From: Prevotella herbatica
GTDB taxonomy: Bacteria; Bacteroidota; Bacteroidia; Bacteroidales; Bacteroidaceae
Length of the DNA stretch: 64,000 bases
NCBI RefSeq assembly: GCF_017347605.1
Contig: NZ_AP024484.1
Location: 744,001 to 808,000 of the forward strand
Direction: 5' to 3'
Both the position numbers and the translations under genes were made by a program. Shown here piece after piece: positions 47,379 to 57,189 of the stretch. The notes under the pieces are model-generated. The model was not told the DNA's origin. It was given only the letters and a program-made list of their open reading frames with translations, and ran no database searches. Position 1 is the first letter of the stretch, and the number at the start of each line of letters is the position of its first letter.

Positions 47379-47798
47379 TTATGAAAAGATATCATTACGG
47401 GTTATGGCATAACGTCCGCCCCCTATGAATGCCAGTGCAAGAGCTGGTAAAAGGTAAAGCATTGGCAACTCAATAGCCCAACCACCTTGAGGTGATAGTG
47501 TAAAAATTTGACTTACGTGTACCATAAGTATTGCAATTACCATGTTAAACGCCACTGCTACAGCTGCAGCACGAGTCCATAAACCAAATACAATAAACAT
47601 TGCTGCTACAAGTTCTACAAGTAGTGTTCCATAGGCGATAAAAGATGGTAATCCCATTGCTGTAAGCATTTCGCCGATAGGTCCTACACCATTTATTAAT
47701 TTAGAGAATCCATGGAAAAGCAACAATCCCCCTGTTGACAAACGTAGAACTAAAAGTCCAAAATCCTGATCCCTCATAAAATCTTTACTCCATTTCAT
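47379..47798 (-). CDS. DoxX family membrane protein
   Basis: A 139-residue inner-membrane protein with four helices. It contains LLVLRLSTGGLLLFHGFSKL near the start, GTLLVELVAAMFIVFGLWTR, and a C-terminal LPALALAFIGGGRYAI, all typical of the DoxX/DoxD family. The role is unclear; relatives are linked to redox stress or quinone-associated functions. It stands alone, with a -7 element (minus strand TATCTTTG at 47939-47946) and a strong terminator. Confidence 0.9.
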   Translation of the reverse strand: MKWSKDFMRDQDFGLLVLRLSTGGLLLFHGFSKLINGVGPIGEMLTAMGLPSFIAYGTLLVELVAAMFIVFGLWTRAAAVAVAFNMVIAILMVHVSQIFTLSPQGGWAIELPMLYLLPALALAFIGGGRYAITRNDIFS

Positions 47799-48326
47799 AA
47801 TTATAATTCTTTTTAATTATTAAAAAGTCGCCATTATTAATATCATTACTGATATACTTATCGTTCGGCGATATATAAACGATTCAAACCTTATATATAC
47901 GCTACACATCGTAGCTGTATTATCTCAAAGCTCTGTGACAAAGATAAACATTATTATTTTGATTATCAAGCTTTTTATAATAGTTTTTATCTATAAAGTA
48001 ATAGCTATTTTATATAACTGATAAAAAGACACGCTAATCTTTACAATTATGATATTCTTTTTCCCATTTTACTGGATTCCTTCTACCGTTGTAAATAGGT
48101 TGAATATTGCAGTACAAGTATTTATTATAAACAAAAAACAAGTTTGTAATAACGATTAACTTTGGTAAATATTACCTTCAAAGTAGATTTTTCCAAGTTG
48201 AGTTATTTCAGCAACAGAGAGTAATTGCTTCGAACAAGTTAAGTACCATAGTTATGTATTATAAAAAGCTTTTGAAGTTTAAGCTTCTTTTTTACAAAAA
48301 TAGATTGATACTTTCAAAATAATTGC
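47799..48326. other. Intergenic region between DoxX and the fructan locus
   Basis: About 520 bases with no gene. It has the DoxX -7 element (47939-47946, minus). The rest is AT-rich with no known RNA element recognised. Confidence 0.5.
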
Positions 48327-48334
48327 TAATTTTG
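48327..48334 (+). promoter_or_regulatory. -7 element (TAATTTTG) for the hybrid regulator
   Basis: TAATTTTG fits TAnnTTTG. It lies downstream of the first in-frame ATG-like start, so translation must begin at 48377. Confidence 0.6.
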
Positions 48335-48376
48335 AACCCAATTAATAATATCGGCCGACTTAAATCGCAGAAGTTC

Positions 48377-50617
48377 ATGAAAAAATATATCATTTACAGT
48401 TTAATTATTGCTACAATAGTTTTATCTGCATGTACAGCGAAACACAAATCCTATGAGATTGGCGTTTCGCAATGTTCTAGTGGTGAATGGCGAGAGAAGA
48501 TAAACAATGAAATGCTGTCAGCTCAACATCTCTATGACAGTGAGGCTAAAATAAACATCGTCAATTGCTATAACGACCCAAAGTTGCAAGTAAGACAAAT
48601 AGATAGTCTTATTGATGCCGGTGTTGATTTATTGATAGTATCTCCTTACGAATATACTCAACTGGAGCCATCACTTGCCAAGGCAAAGAAAAAAAATATT
48701 CCAGTAGTACTATTCGATCGTAAAAGTAAAAGTAATAACTACACAGCATACATAGGTGGTGATAATGTTGAGGCAGGTAGGAAACTAGCCAACTATACCT
48801 TAAGCATGATTAGAGATGGAGATGTAAAGCCTGAAGGACGCAAACCTATTGTTTGGGAAATGACAGGTCCAATGACGATGTCTCCTGCTAAAGATCGTCA
48901 TGATGGCTTTTGCAGCGTTATCAAGAAACAAACTAACATTGATTATTTTAATACAGAAAGCGATTGGACTCCTGAAGACTGCTATCGCCAGATGAAAACA
49001 TATCTACAGTCAGGTAAGCAAGTTGATGTTGTGTTCTGCCACAGTGATATTGATGCAGTAGGAGCTTTCAAAGCTGCAAAGGAACTTGGTAAGGAAAAAA
49101 ACATAAAGTTTCTGGGAATTGATGGACTGCCTGGTAAAGATGGTGGACTAGAGCAAGTGAAGAATGGTGTACTTACGGGTACCTATATATATCCGACTCA
49201 TGGCGAAGAGATTATTCAACTGGTATTGAATATTTTAGATTGTAAGCCTTATGAGCGCAATACGACAATTCAGAGTTTTGTTGTTACGCCACAAAATGTG
49301 AACGATATCATTATGAGTACCAACTTGATTATCAAGCAGAACAACTATCTGGTTACCATTAAGAATAAACTGGAGAATTATCTGGGACTCTATAATCTGC
49401 AGCGCAGCGTGCTATATATTTCCATTGTAGCAATTTTTCTACTGCTACTAGCACTGTTTTTCATCATTAAGGCTATTAAGGCTATTAAGCGGTCGAACCA
49501 CAAATATCGCAAGGCAAGTGATAAAATGCGTGAACTGAACGAGGAGCAGACACTGTTTTATACCAATGCCAGTCATCAGTTGAAGACTCCTCTCACATTG
49601 ATTACAGGCCCCCTAAAGGTTCTTTCGGAAAATAACGACATTAAGGGTACCGATCGTGACTTACTGAATATATTGAATCGTAATGTGGCACAATTGGATG
49701 GATTGGTATCAAACGTAATCAATTTCCGCAAGGAAGTGGATGCTGCCATTGCCGACGACAATGCACAGCTGGCTAGTTCGGGGGGACAACAAAATCGGGA
49801 TGATATTCAAGAAGGTCATACAAACTTATTACTTAGAGCTGACTGTGAGGAATTGTCAACATTGCTCATTGTTGATGATAATGCTGACATGCGCAAATAT
49901 CTGCGTACATTACTGGCACAAAGCTATTATGTAATTGAGGCCTCTGATGGTCAAAGTGGATTACAACTTGCTCGCGAGAGCGTGCCCGACCTGATTGTGA
50001 GCGACGTAATGATGCCAGTGATGGATGGTCTGCAATTCTGCAAGCAGATAAAGGAAGACTGTATCACGAGTCATATTCCTGTAATAATGCTCACTGCCCG
50101 AAGTGCTGAGTCTCAGCAGATAGAGGGTTTTGAACATGGTGCAGATGCATACATTATAAAACCATTTAATGCTCAGTTCCTAATATCGAGAATAAATAAT
50201 CTTCTACAAAGCCGAATACAACTGCGAAAGTTGTTTAGCGAGAAAGAAGTAAAGACTGAAACTATAACACAAGAAGCACATATTGAGCAAGAAAGCACTC
50301 CTGATCGTCGCTTCATGGATGCTCTGAAGGATGCTATTGACAAGCACATATCAGATGCACATCTGAAGATGGATGATCTAGGCGAGGAACTAGGTATGAG
50401 CCGTGTTCAGTTATATAGAAAGGTTAAAGCTCTCACAGGATTATCACCTGTAGAGCTATTGAGAAAAATTCGTTTGCAGAAAGCGTATTCTCTACTTTTG
50501 AACAGCGATATGACAATTTCTGAAATCTCATATAAAGTAGGGTTTGGCACTCCAAGCTATTTCTCTTCATGCTTTAAGAAGCAATATGATGTTTATCCTA
50601 CCGACGTAAGAAAATAA
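48377..50617 (+). CDS. Hybrid two-component regulator of the fructan locus, lacking the ATPase domain
   Basis: A 746-residue membrane protein resembling the Bacteroides fructose sensor BT1754. Order: signal/lipobox-like start (LSAC), periplasmic sugar-binding domain of the ribose-binding-protein type (about residues 28-320), membrane helix (about 350-372), HisKA dimerisation helix with phosphoacceptor His400 in NASHQLKTPLTL, receiver (LLIVDDNADM at about 500, phosphoacceptor Asp543 in SDVMMPVMDG) and an AraC helix-turn-helix (about 645-746). A HATPase_c domain should lie between His400 and the receiver, but only about 45 residues remain there. It sits just ahead of SusC and should sense fructose. 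Confidence 0.9.
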   Translation: MKKYIIYSLIIATIVLSACTAKHKSYEIGVSQCSSGEWREKINNEMLSAQHLYDSEAKINIVNCYNDPKLQVRQIDSLIDAGVDLLIVSPYEYTQLEPSLAKAKKKNIPVVLFDRKSKSNNYTAYIGGDNVEAGRKLANYTLSMIRDGDVKPEGRKPIVWEMTGPMTMSPAKDRHDGFCSVIKKQTNIDYFNTESDWTPEDCYRQMKTYLQSGKQVDVVFCHSDIDAVGAFKAAKELGKEKNIKFLGIDGLPGKDGGLEQVKNGVLTGTYIYPTHGEEIIQLVLNILDCKPYERNTTIQSFVVTPQNVNDIIMSTNLIIKQNNYLVTIKNKLENYLGLYNLQRSVLYISIVAIFLLLLALFFIIKAIKAIKRSNHKYRKASDKMRELNEEQTLFYTNASHQLKTPLTLITGPLKVLSENNDIKGTDRDLLNILNRNVAQLDGLVSNVINFRKEVDAAIADDNAQLASSGGQQNRDDIQEGHTNLLLRADCEELSTLLIVDDNADMRKYLRTLLAQSYYVIEASDGQSGLQLARESVPDLIVSDVMMPVMDGLQFCKQIKEDCITSHIPVIMLTARSAESQQIEGFEHGADAYIIKPFNAQFLISRINNLLQSRIQLRKLFSEKEVKTETITQEAHIEQESTPDRRFMDALKDAIDKHISDAHLKMDDLGEELGMSRVQLYRKVKALTGLSPVELLRKIRLQKAYSLLLNSDMTISEISYKVGFGTPSYFSSCFKKQYDVYPTDVRK

Positions 50618-50626
50618 ACTAAAAAG

Positions 50627-50707
50627 GCAACAATTGTTACATGCAACAATTGTTGCAACCTTCGAACGATTTTAGAAAGTGATTATTGCTAAGCTAGAGT
50701 ATATTTG
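50627..50707 (+). promoter_or_regulatory. susC promoter with two palindromic upstream repeats
   Basis: GCAACAATTGTT at 50627-50638 and GCAACAATTGTTGC at 50643-50656 are direct repeats of one palindrome, 16 bases apart. They end 43 bases before the -7 element TATATTTG (50700-50707). This is a fitting place for an activator such as the hybrid regulator's AraC domain. An inverted repeat ATTTGCG/CGCAAAT overlaps the -7 element and start site. Confidence 0.6.
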
Positions 50708-50752
50708 CGGAAGATAAATTCGCAAATAATCTATTAACTAAAAACGTTTCGA

Positions 50753-53700
50753 ATGAGAAATCTGTCAAAAATCCTCATGAGCCTTATTCTCATGATGGTG
50801 TGTGTTGCTGCAAGCGCACAGAAGATTAATGTGAGTGGAACGATATTTGATTCTGCTGGAGAAACTGTTATCGGTGCCACTGTAATAGAAAAAGGTACGA
50901 CTAATGGTTCGGTTACCGACATGGATGGTCACTTCAAACTTTCTGTTGGAAAGAATGCAACTCTAGTCGTCTCTTACATTGGTTATAAAACTAAAGAAGT
51001 TGCAGCTTTGGATGGTATGAAAGTTACGCTACAGGAAGCCAGTAACGACCTAAATGAAGTTGTGGTAACAGGTTACACAACACAGCGCAAGGCCGATCTT
51101 ACAGGCGCTGTCTCTGTCGTAAATGTGAAAGACCTTGCCAAGCAAAACGAAAACAACCCAATTAAGGCGATGCAGGGACGTGTTCCTGGTATGGATATTT
51201 CTGCCGATGGTTCTCCTTCTGGTGCTGCTACCGTACGTATTCGTGGTAATGGTACACTAAACAACAACGATCCTCTTTATATTATTGATGGTGTGCCAAC
51301 AAAATCGGGTATGCACGAACTTAATGGCAATGATATTGAGAGCATACAGGTATTGAAGGATGCAGCATCAGCTTCTATCTATGGTTCACGTGCAGCTAAT
51401 GGTGTTATCATAATAACAACAAAAAAAGGTAAAGACGGCAAGGCTAAGGTAAACCTTGATGCTAGTATTGCTGCTTCAATGTATGCTAACCGCATGAAGG
51501 TGCTAAATGCAAAGCAGTGGGGACAGGCTTTCTGGCAGGCTAATGTGAACGATGGTCTTGATCCAAATAACAACTCTGTAGGTTATCATTTTAACTGGGG
51601 TTACGATGAGCATGGTAATCCTCAACTGAATGGCATGACGATGCAGAAATATCTTGATGCCGCTGGAACTATTCCTGCATCAGATACCAACTGGATGGAC
51701 GAAACGACACGCACTGGACTTATTCAGAACTATAACGTAAGCATTAGCAACGGTAATGATAAAGGATCTAGCTATTTTTCACTTGGTTACTACAAGAACC
51801 TTGGTGTTATAAAGGACACAGACTTCAACCGTATTTCAGGACGCGTAAACACAGAATATAAACTATTAGGCAATTTCCTCACTATTGGTGAAAATCTTAC
51901 CATCAACCGTACATCTGAGGTTGCAGAACCAAATGGTTTTCTGGGTAATGTGCTTCAGTATAATCCAACTTTTCCTGTTTATAATACTAAAGGAGAATAT
52001 GCTAATCTCACAGGTAGTTTCGCTGACCGCGAGAATCCTGTTGAAGTGCTTAACCGAAATAAAGACAACAGATATACGTATTGGCGTATGTTTGGTGACG
52101 TTCATTTGAACTTCAATATCACGAAGAACTTTGTTGTACGCACTACTGCAGGTATCGACTATGCTCAAAAGGAGCAACGTTTCTTTACATACCCTATCAC
52201 AAACGGTAATGTGAGTAACAAAGACAATGCTGTTGAGGCTAAGCAAGAGCACTGGATGAGTTGGATGTGGAATGCTGTTGCAACCTATAATCTTGAAATA
52301 GGCAAACATCGTGCAGACGCACTACTTGGTATTGAACTTAATCGTCAAGACGACATGTGGTTCGGCGGAAAGCGTTATGGCTTTGCTGTAAACACGCCAG
52401 ATTATATGTGGCCAGACGCAGGTGTGGGCGATCAACAGGCATTTGGTTCAAGTGATGGCTTCTCACTAGCGTCTTTCTTTGGAAAGATTAACTATAACTA
52501 TGCTGACAAATATATGGCAAGTGTTACCGTTCGTCGTGATGGTTCAAGCCGCTTTGGCAAGAACAATCGTTACGGCACATTCCCATCTTTAAGCTTAGGT
52601 TGGCGCATCAGTCAGGAGAAATTCATGCAACAAGCCTCAAATTCATGGCTTTCTGACCTTAAGCTTCGTGCTAGCTGGGGACAAACAGGTAATCAAGACA
52701 TAAACAACTATGCTCGCTACACTCTTTATGTTTCTAACTATGGAGAAGCTAACTTTGGTGGTCAGAGCTATGGTACATCTTATGATATAGCTGGTACTAA
52801 CGGTGGACAGCCGTTGGGATCAGGTTTCAAGCGCAATCAGCTTGGTAACGATAACATTAAGTGGGAAACTACGACACAGACCAACTTAGGTTTTGACTTT
52901 GGATTTTTCAAGAACTCACTCTATGGTAGCTTTGAGTGGTACCGCAAGAAGACCTCTGACATACTTGTAAATATGCCAGGTATTGGTATAATGGGTGAAG
53001 GAAGCTCTATGTGGATTAATGCTGGCGAGATGCTCAACAAGGGAGTTGAGTTTAATGCAGGTTATCGTGGCAATGTAGGTGCATTCAACTATGATTTCAC
53101 TGGCAATATTGGTACCAACCGCAACGAAGTAACCAAACTTCCTGAGACTATTGCTGCAGCAGGAACATTTGGTGGTAGTGGTGTATTCAGCGTTGTTGGT
53201 CATCCCATGAACTCTTATGTTGGTTATGTTTATGATGGCATATTCAAGAATCAAGCAGAAGTTGACAACCATGCTAAACAAGAAGGTGCAGCTGTCGGTC
53301 GTATGCGCTTTAAGGATCTTAATAATGATGGCGTTATCACAACCGATGATCAGAAATGGATTTATGATCCAACACCAGCCTTCACCTATGGTTTGAATTT
53401 CTATCTTCGATATAAAAATCTAGACTTCACAATGTTCTGGCAGGGTGTTCAAAATGTTGATGTTCTCACTACCGTACGTCCTGGTGATGATACCAATGGC
53501 GGTTATAAGGTGCAGACGGACCTCTGGGCAGGTGTTAACGTTCCATTCCTTAATAAAGGAGATCGCGTTCTTGATGCCTGGACACCAACTAACTCAAGTT
53601 CAACAATCCCTGCTCTGTCAACATACGACAACAATAACGAAAAACGTTTTTCTTCTTACTATGTTGAAGATGGTTCTTTTATTAAGCTTCGCACCATTGA

Positions 53701-53887
53701 GATTGGCTACAGCCTCCCTGATGCACTAGTAAAGAAGATTAGCATGTCTAAGATACGTATGTATTTCTCTGCGCAAAACTTGCTCACAATCAAGAGCCAC
53801 AAGTTCACTGGCGTAGATCCAGAGAATGCACTATTTGGTTATCCTATTCCTCTTAATCTGACATTCGGTCTTAACGTTTCTTTTTAA
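50753..53887 (+). CDS. SusC-type TonB-dependent fructan oligosaccharide porin
   Basis: A 1044-residue outer-membrane importer with a signal peptide (to about residue 22, ending AASA), carboxypeptidase-like domain (INVSGTIFDSAGETVIGATV), then TonB plug (VVVTGYTTQRKADLTGAV; MQGRVPGMDISADGSPSGAA; VRIRGNGTLNNNDPLYIIDG) and a 22-strand barrel with the usual SusC C-terminal pattern. It would form the SusCD import complex with the next gene. Context is a locus whose order matches the BT1763-BT1757 levan cluster, so its substrate is likely fructan oligosaccharides. Confidence 0.96.
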   Translation: MRNLSKILMSLILMMVCVAASAQKINVSGTIFDSAGETVIGATVIEKGTTNGSVTDMDGHFKLSVGKNATLVVSYIGYKTKEVAALDGMKVTLQEASNDLNEVVVTGYTTQRKADLTGAVSVVNVKDLAKQNENNPIKAMQGRVPGMDISADGSPSGAATVRIRGNGTLNNNDPLYIIDGVPTKSGMHELNGNDIESIQVLKDAASASIYGSRAANGVIIITTKKGKDGKAKVNLDASIAASMYANRMKVLNAKQWGQAFWQANVNDGLDPNNNSVGYHFNWGYDEHGNPQLNGMTMQKYLDAAGTIPASDTNWMDETTRTGLIQNYNVSISNGNDKGSSYFSLGYYKNLGVIKDTDFNRISGRVNTEYKLLGNFLTIGENLTINRTSEVAEPNGFLGNVLQYNPTFPVYNTKGEYANLTGSFADRENPVEVLNRNKDNRYTYWRMFGDVHLNFNITKNFVVRTTAGIDYAQKEQRFFTYPITNGNVSNKDNAVEAKQEHWMSWMWNAVATYNLEIGKHRADALLGIELNRQDDMWFGGKRYGFAVNTPDYMWPDAGVGDQQAFGSSDGFSLASFFGKINYNYADKYMASVTVRRDGSSRFGKNNRYGTFPSLSLGWRISQEKFMQQASNSWLSDLKLRASWGQTGNQDINNYARYTLYVSNYGEANFGGQSYGTSYDIAGTNGGQPLGSGFKRNQLGNDNIKWETTTQTNLGFDFGFFKNSLYGSFEWYRKKTSDILVNMPGIGIMGEGSSMWINAGEMLNKGVEFNAGYRGNVGAFNYDFTGNIGTNRNEVTKLPETIAAAGTFGGSGVFSVVGHPMNSYVGYVYDGIFKNQAEVDNHAKQEGAAVGRMRFKDLNNDGVITTDDQKWIYDPTPAFTYGLNFYLRYKNLDFTMFWQGVQNVDVLTTVRPGDDTNGGYKVQTDLWAGVNVPFLNKGDRVLDAWTPTNSSSTIPALSTYDNNNEKRFSSYYVEDGSFIKLRTIEIGYSLPDALVKKISMSKIRMYFSAQNLLTIKSHKFTGVDPENALFGYPIPLNLTFGLNVSF

Positions 53888-53925
53888 ACGACTAAATATT
53901 GAATAATAGTTTAAAAAACACAATT

Positions 53926-55686
53926 ATGGAATCAAGAAATTTATATACAAAGGTCAAGAAAGCGACATTCGTTTTACCTTTTGCCTTATCCCTTTTATTT
54001 TTAAATAGTTGTAATGCTTTCCTTGACGACCAAGTTCCGCAAGGAACACTGTCAGACAAAGAAGTAACAAAATCAGAGTATATTGATAATATGGTGACTT
54101 CTGCGTATGCGATCTTCACAACAGCAGAAGATATCAACTCATCTTTCTCGATGTGGAACTATGACGTTCGTTCGGACGATGCCTATAAGGGTGGATCAAC
54201 AACTAATGATGGTGACGTTTTCCACCAGCTTGAAGTTGAAAAGGGTGTATTAACCACCAATTGGAATATCAACGATATGTGGGTGCGTATCTATAATGCT
54301 ATTTCACGTGTGAATACAGCAATTGGAACTCTTGAGGCAGCAGATGATTCTTACTCTTTAAAGAATGAGCGTTTGGCTGAAATGAAATTTTTGCGCGCTT
54401 ATGGTCATTTTCTGGCTAAGCGTCTCTACAAAAACATACCCTTTGTTATGCGATCAGATCTCACCTATGACGAGTACCATCAGATTTCCAACACAGAATA
54501 TACCAATGATCAAGGTTGGGCTATCATAGCTAAGGAACTTGAAGAGGCTTATAATGTTTTGCCGGTAACTCAGACTGACAAAGGGCGTCCAACAAAGGCT
54601 GCAGCTGCTGCTTTTCTTGCAAAGGTTTATCTATACAAGGCATATCATCAAGATGACCCTGCATCAAACAAAGTGACGTCAATTAATGAAGACGACCTGA
54701 AAAAGGTGCTTGAATATACCGATCCTGCTATCTACACAGCCGGTGGCTATGGTCTAGAGAGTGATATCCACAATAATTTCCGTCCTGAAGATCAATATGA
54801 AAATGGTATAGAGTCTATATGGGCTATACAATACTCTCGCAACGACGGTTCCACATATGGTAATCTCAATTGGAGCTACGGTCTTATCGTGCCAAACATT
54901 CCTGATGTAACCAACGGTGGTTGCGACTTCTACAAGCCTTCACAAAATCTTGTAAATGCATTTGAAACTGATGCTAACGGTCTTCCAATGATTGATACTT
55001 TCAATGACAAAAACTATGACATGAAGACCGATAATGCCGATCCACGTTTGTTTCTAACTGTTGGCATGACAGGACTTCCATATATGTTCAATAAGAAATT
55101 CATTATGGATCATTCATCAGCATGGAGTCGTTCAGGTGGTCTTTATGGCTACAATGTAACCTTAAAGCAGAATGTTGATCCTGCTCTCATCGGTACATAT
55201 CTCATTCATGGTTCTTACTGGGCTAGCTCTATGAACCGCATCGTTTTCCGTTACGCTGACGTAATACTAGAGCGTGCTGAAGCAGAGGCTCAATTAGGAA
55301 ATTCTGCCGAAGCGATAAGACTAGTTAACCAGATTCGTACTCGTGCTGCTGGTTCTACACAAATGATAGCAGACTATCCAAACAAGTATGGTGTTCACTT
55401 CTACTGCAAGAACTACACAGGTAGCTATTCTAAGGAAGATGCCATCAAAATAGTAAAGATGGAACGTCGTTTGGAATTTGCTATGGAAAGTGAGCGTTTC
55501 TTTGACCTCGTTCGCTGGGGAGAAGCAGCAACTGTTCTTAATAACTATTTCGCCAAGGAGAAAGAACGTGTAACATTCCTTAATGAAGCTGAGTTTACAG
55601 CCGATAAGAATGAGTATCTGCCAATTCCACATTCACAGTATTCTTCTTCTAACGGGCACTATACGCAGAATATAGGGAAGTGGTAA
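53926..55686 (+). CDS. SusD/RagB-type surface lipoprotein
   Basis: A 586-residue lipoprotein with lipobox LNSC (about residues 25-28) and the SusD architecture: an N-terminal TPR-like helical frame (RVNTAIGTLEAADD, EMKFLRAYGHFLAKRLY) and the RagB C-terminal signature (MERRLEFAMESERFFDLVRWG). It caps the SusC barrel and captures oligosaccharide. The ATG at 53926 was preferred over an upstream TTG at 53899. It follows susC by 38 bases. Confidence 0.95.
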   Translation: MESRNLYTKVKKATFVLPFALSLLFLNSCNAFLDDQVPQGTLSDKEVTKSEYIDNMVTSAYAIFTTAEDINSSFSMWNYDVRSDDAYKGGSTTNDGDVFHQLEVEKGVLTTNWNINDMWVRIYNAISRVNTAIGTLEAADDSYSLKNERLAEMKFLRAYGHFLAKRLYKNIPFVMRSDLTYDEYHQISNTEYTNDQGWAIIAKELEEAYNVLPVTQTDKGRPTKAAAAAFLAKVYLYKAYHQDDPASNKVTSINEDDLKKVLEYTDPAIYTAGGYGLESDIHNNFRPEDQYENGIESIWAIQYSRNDGSTYGNLNWSYGLIVPNIPDVTNGGCDFYKPSQNLVNAFETDANGLPMIDTFNDKNYDMKTDNADPRLFLTVGMTGLPYMFNKKFIMDHSSAWSRSGGLYGYNVTLKQNVDPALIGTYLIHGSYWASSMNRIVFRYADVILERAEAEAQLGNSAEAIRLVNQIRTRAAGSTQMIADYPNKYGVHFYCKNYTGSYSKEDAIKIVKMERRLEFAMESERFFDLVRWGEAATVLNNYFAKEKERVTFLNEAEFTADKNEYLPIPHSQYSSSNGHYTQNIGKW

Positions 55687-55727
55687 TTTTTTTTGAGATT
55701 AGTACTTAAAGTTTAAAGATTACAATT

Positions 55728-57167
55728 ATGAAAAATAATAATATATATATAAGGGCATTGATTGCAATTGGGGGCTTACCATTTTGCCTTCTTACTATCT
55801 TACTATTTGCAGCCTGTAGCAACGACAACTATAGCGACTTACAGCTCACGGGCGACTGTGCTGTAAAATCACTTGTACTCAACGATAAATATGAGGGCAA
55901 TGTTGATCCAGCAACTCGTACTATTAAGGTTAAGGTTCCTGTAGACTTCAAAGATAAGTCTGCCATGAAGATTACCAGTCTGAATATATCTGATGGAACA
56001 AAGTCAAACATTGCTTTGGGCGATATTGTAGACTTCACCAATGCAAAAGTGATACACATAACAAAAGGCGATCTCTATCTGGACTGGACTGTTAATGTGA
56101 AGAACGATGAGGCTAAAATCAAATCGTTTATCATCAACGACACCTACAAGGCTAGTATTAACGAGGAGGATCATACTATAACAGCATTTCTACCAGCTAC
56201 AGTAGATATTAAGAAAGCTATTCCTACTATTATCTACAGTGAGGATGCAAATATAAGTCCTCTCAGCGGCGTCCAGACCGACTTCACTGAACCTATTACA
56301 TATACGGTCACAGATAATACAGCAACGGCAACATACGTAGCTACTATAAAGACCGTTTCGGCCCCAGAAGCAATATTTCTTGGTTCTGCTAAAGCTACAA
56401 CTATGGACGAACTTGTTCCTGAGGAGAAAGAAGCTTGTAAATGGATGTTAGCCAATATAGAAAACTCAATGTTTGTCAGTTGGGATGAACTGAAGGCAGG
56501 CAATGTAGACCTTTCAAAATGTAAGGTCATCTGGTGGCATTGGCAGAATCAGCCATCTGAGACGATCGGTGACTTCGAAAGTGCAGCAACATCAACTGCT
56601 ATGGGTGCTATTAACATCCTTACCGATTACTATAAAAATGGTGGTGGATTCATTCTAAGTCGTGCTGCTGTTAACTTCGCAGCTGAACTTGGTGCAATTA
56701 AGGATAAGCGTTGTGCTAACAACTGTTGGGGTGCCAACGACGATGGCGGTGATGTGATCAGCGCAGGTAATGAGTGGGGATTCTTGATGGAGGATGCTAA
56801 TCATCCATTGTGGAAGAACATGATTTTGAAGGATGGTGGAATTAAGACCACCGATGCAGGCTACACCATTTCAAACTGCACCTCTCAGTGGGGTATGTGG
56901 GGCGACTATGACAATGAAGGTGGCGACTATTCTGTAGGACACAACAAGTGGACTAATCTGACTGGTGGTCGTATTCTTGGTCATGGTGGTGACGGTGCAA
57001 TTTCTGTATGGGAAGCTCCTTCAGCTAATGGTACATTTGGCAAAGGCGGCATCATCTGCTTTGGTTCAGGATGCTTCGACTGGTGGTCACCAACTGCTTA
57101 CACATCTCACTATCACGACAATGTCGGTATTATGACTAGTAATGCATTCAATTACTTAATGAAGTAA
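55728..57167 (+). CDS. DUF4960 surface glycan-binding lipoprotein
   Basis: A 479-residue lipoprotein (signal with LLFAAC near residue 25) with two Ig-like repeats (residues about 35-125 and 128-205) and a C-terminal DUF4960-type domain. Position and domain match BT1761, the levan-binding surface protein of the Bacteroides fructan locus. Aromatic-rich strands (VIWWHWQNQPS, GCFDWWSPTAYTSHYHDN) could form the sugar-binding site. It follows susD by 41 bases. It would hold polysaccharide at the surface for the endo-acting enzyme. Confidence 0.86.
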   Translation: MKNNNIYIRALIAIGGLPFCLLTILLFAACSNDNYSDLQLTGDCAVKSLVLNDKYEGNVDPATRTIKVKVPVDFKDKSAMKITSLNISDGTKSNIALGDIVDFTNAKVIHITKGDLYLDWTVNVKNDEAKIKSFIINDTYKASINEEDHTITAFLPATVDIKKAIPTIIYSEDANISPLSGVQTDFTEPITYTVTDNTATATYVATIKTVSAPEAIFLGSAKATTMDELVPEEKEACKWMLANIENSMFVSWDELKAGNVDLSKCKVIWWHWQNQPSETIGDFESAATSTAMGAINILTDYYKNGGGFILSRAAVNFAAELGAIKDKRCANNCWGANDDGGDVISAGNEWGFLMEDANHPLWKNMILKDGGIKTTDAGYTISNCTSQWGMWGDYDNEGGDYSVGHNKWTNLTGGRILGHGGDGAISVWEAPSANGTFGKGGIICFGSGCFDWWSPTAYTSHYHDNVGIMTSNAFNYLMK

Positions 57168-57189
57168 GATTTCTAAAAGATTCAAAATT

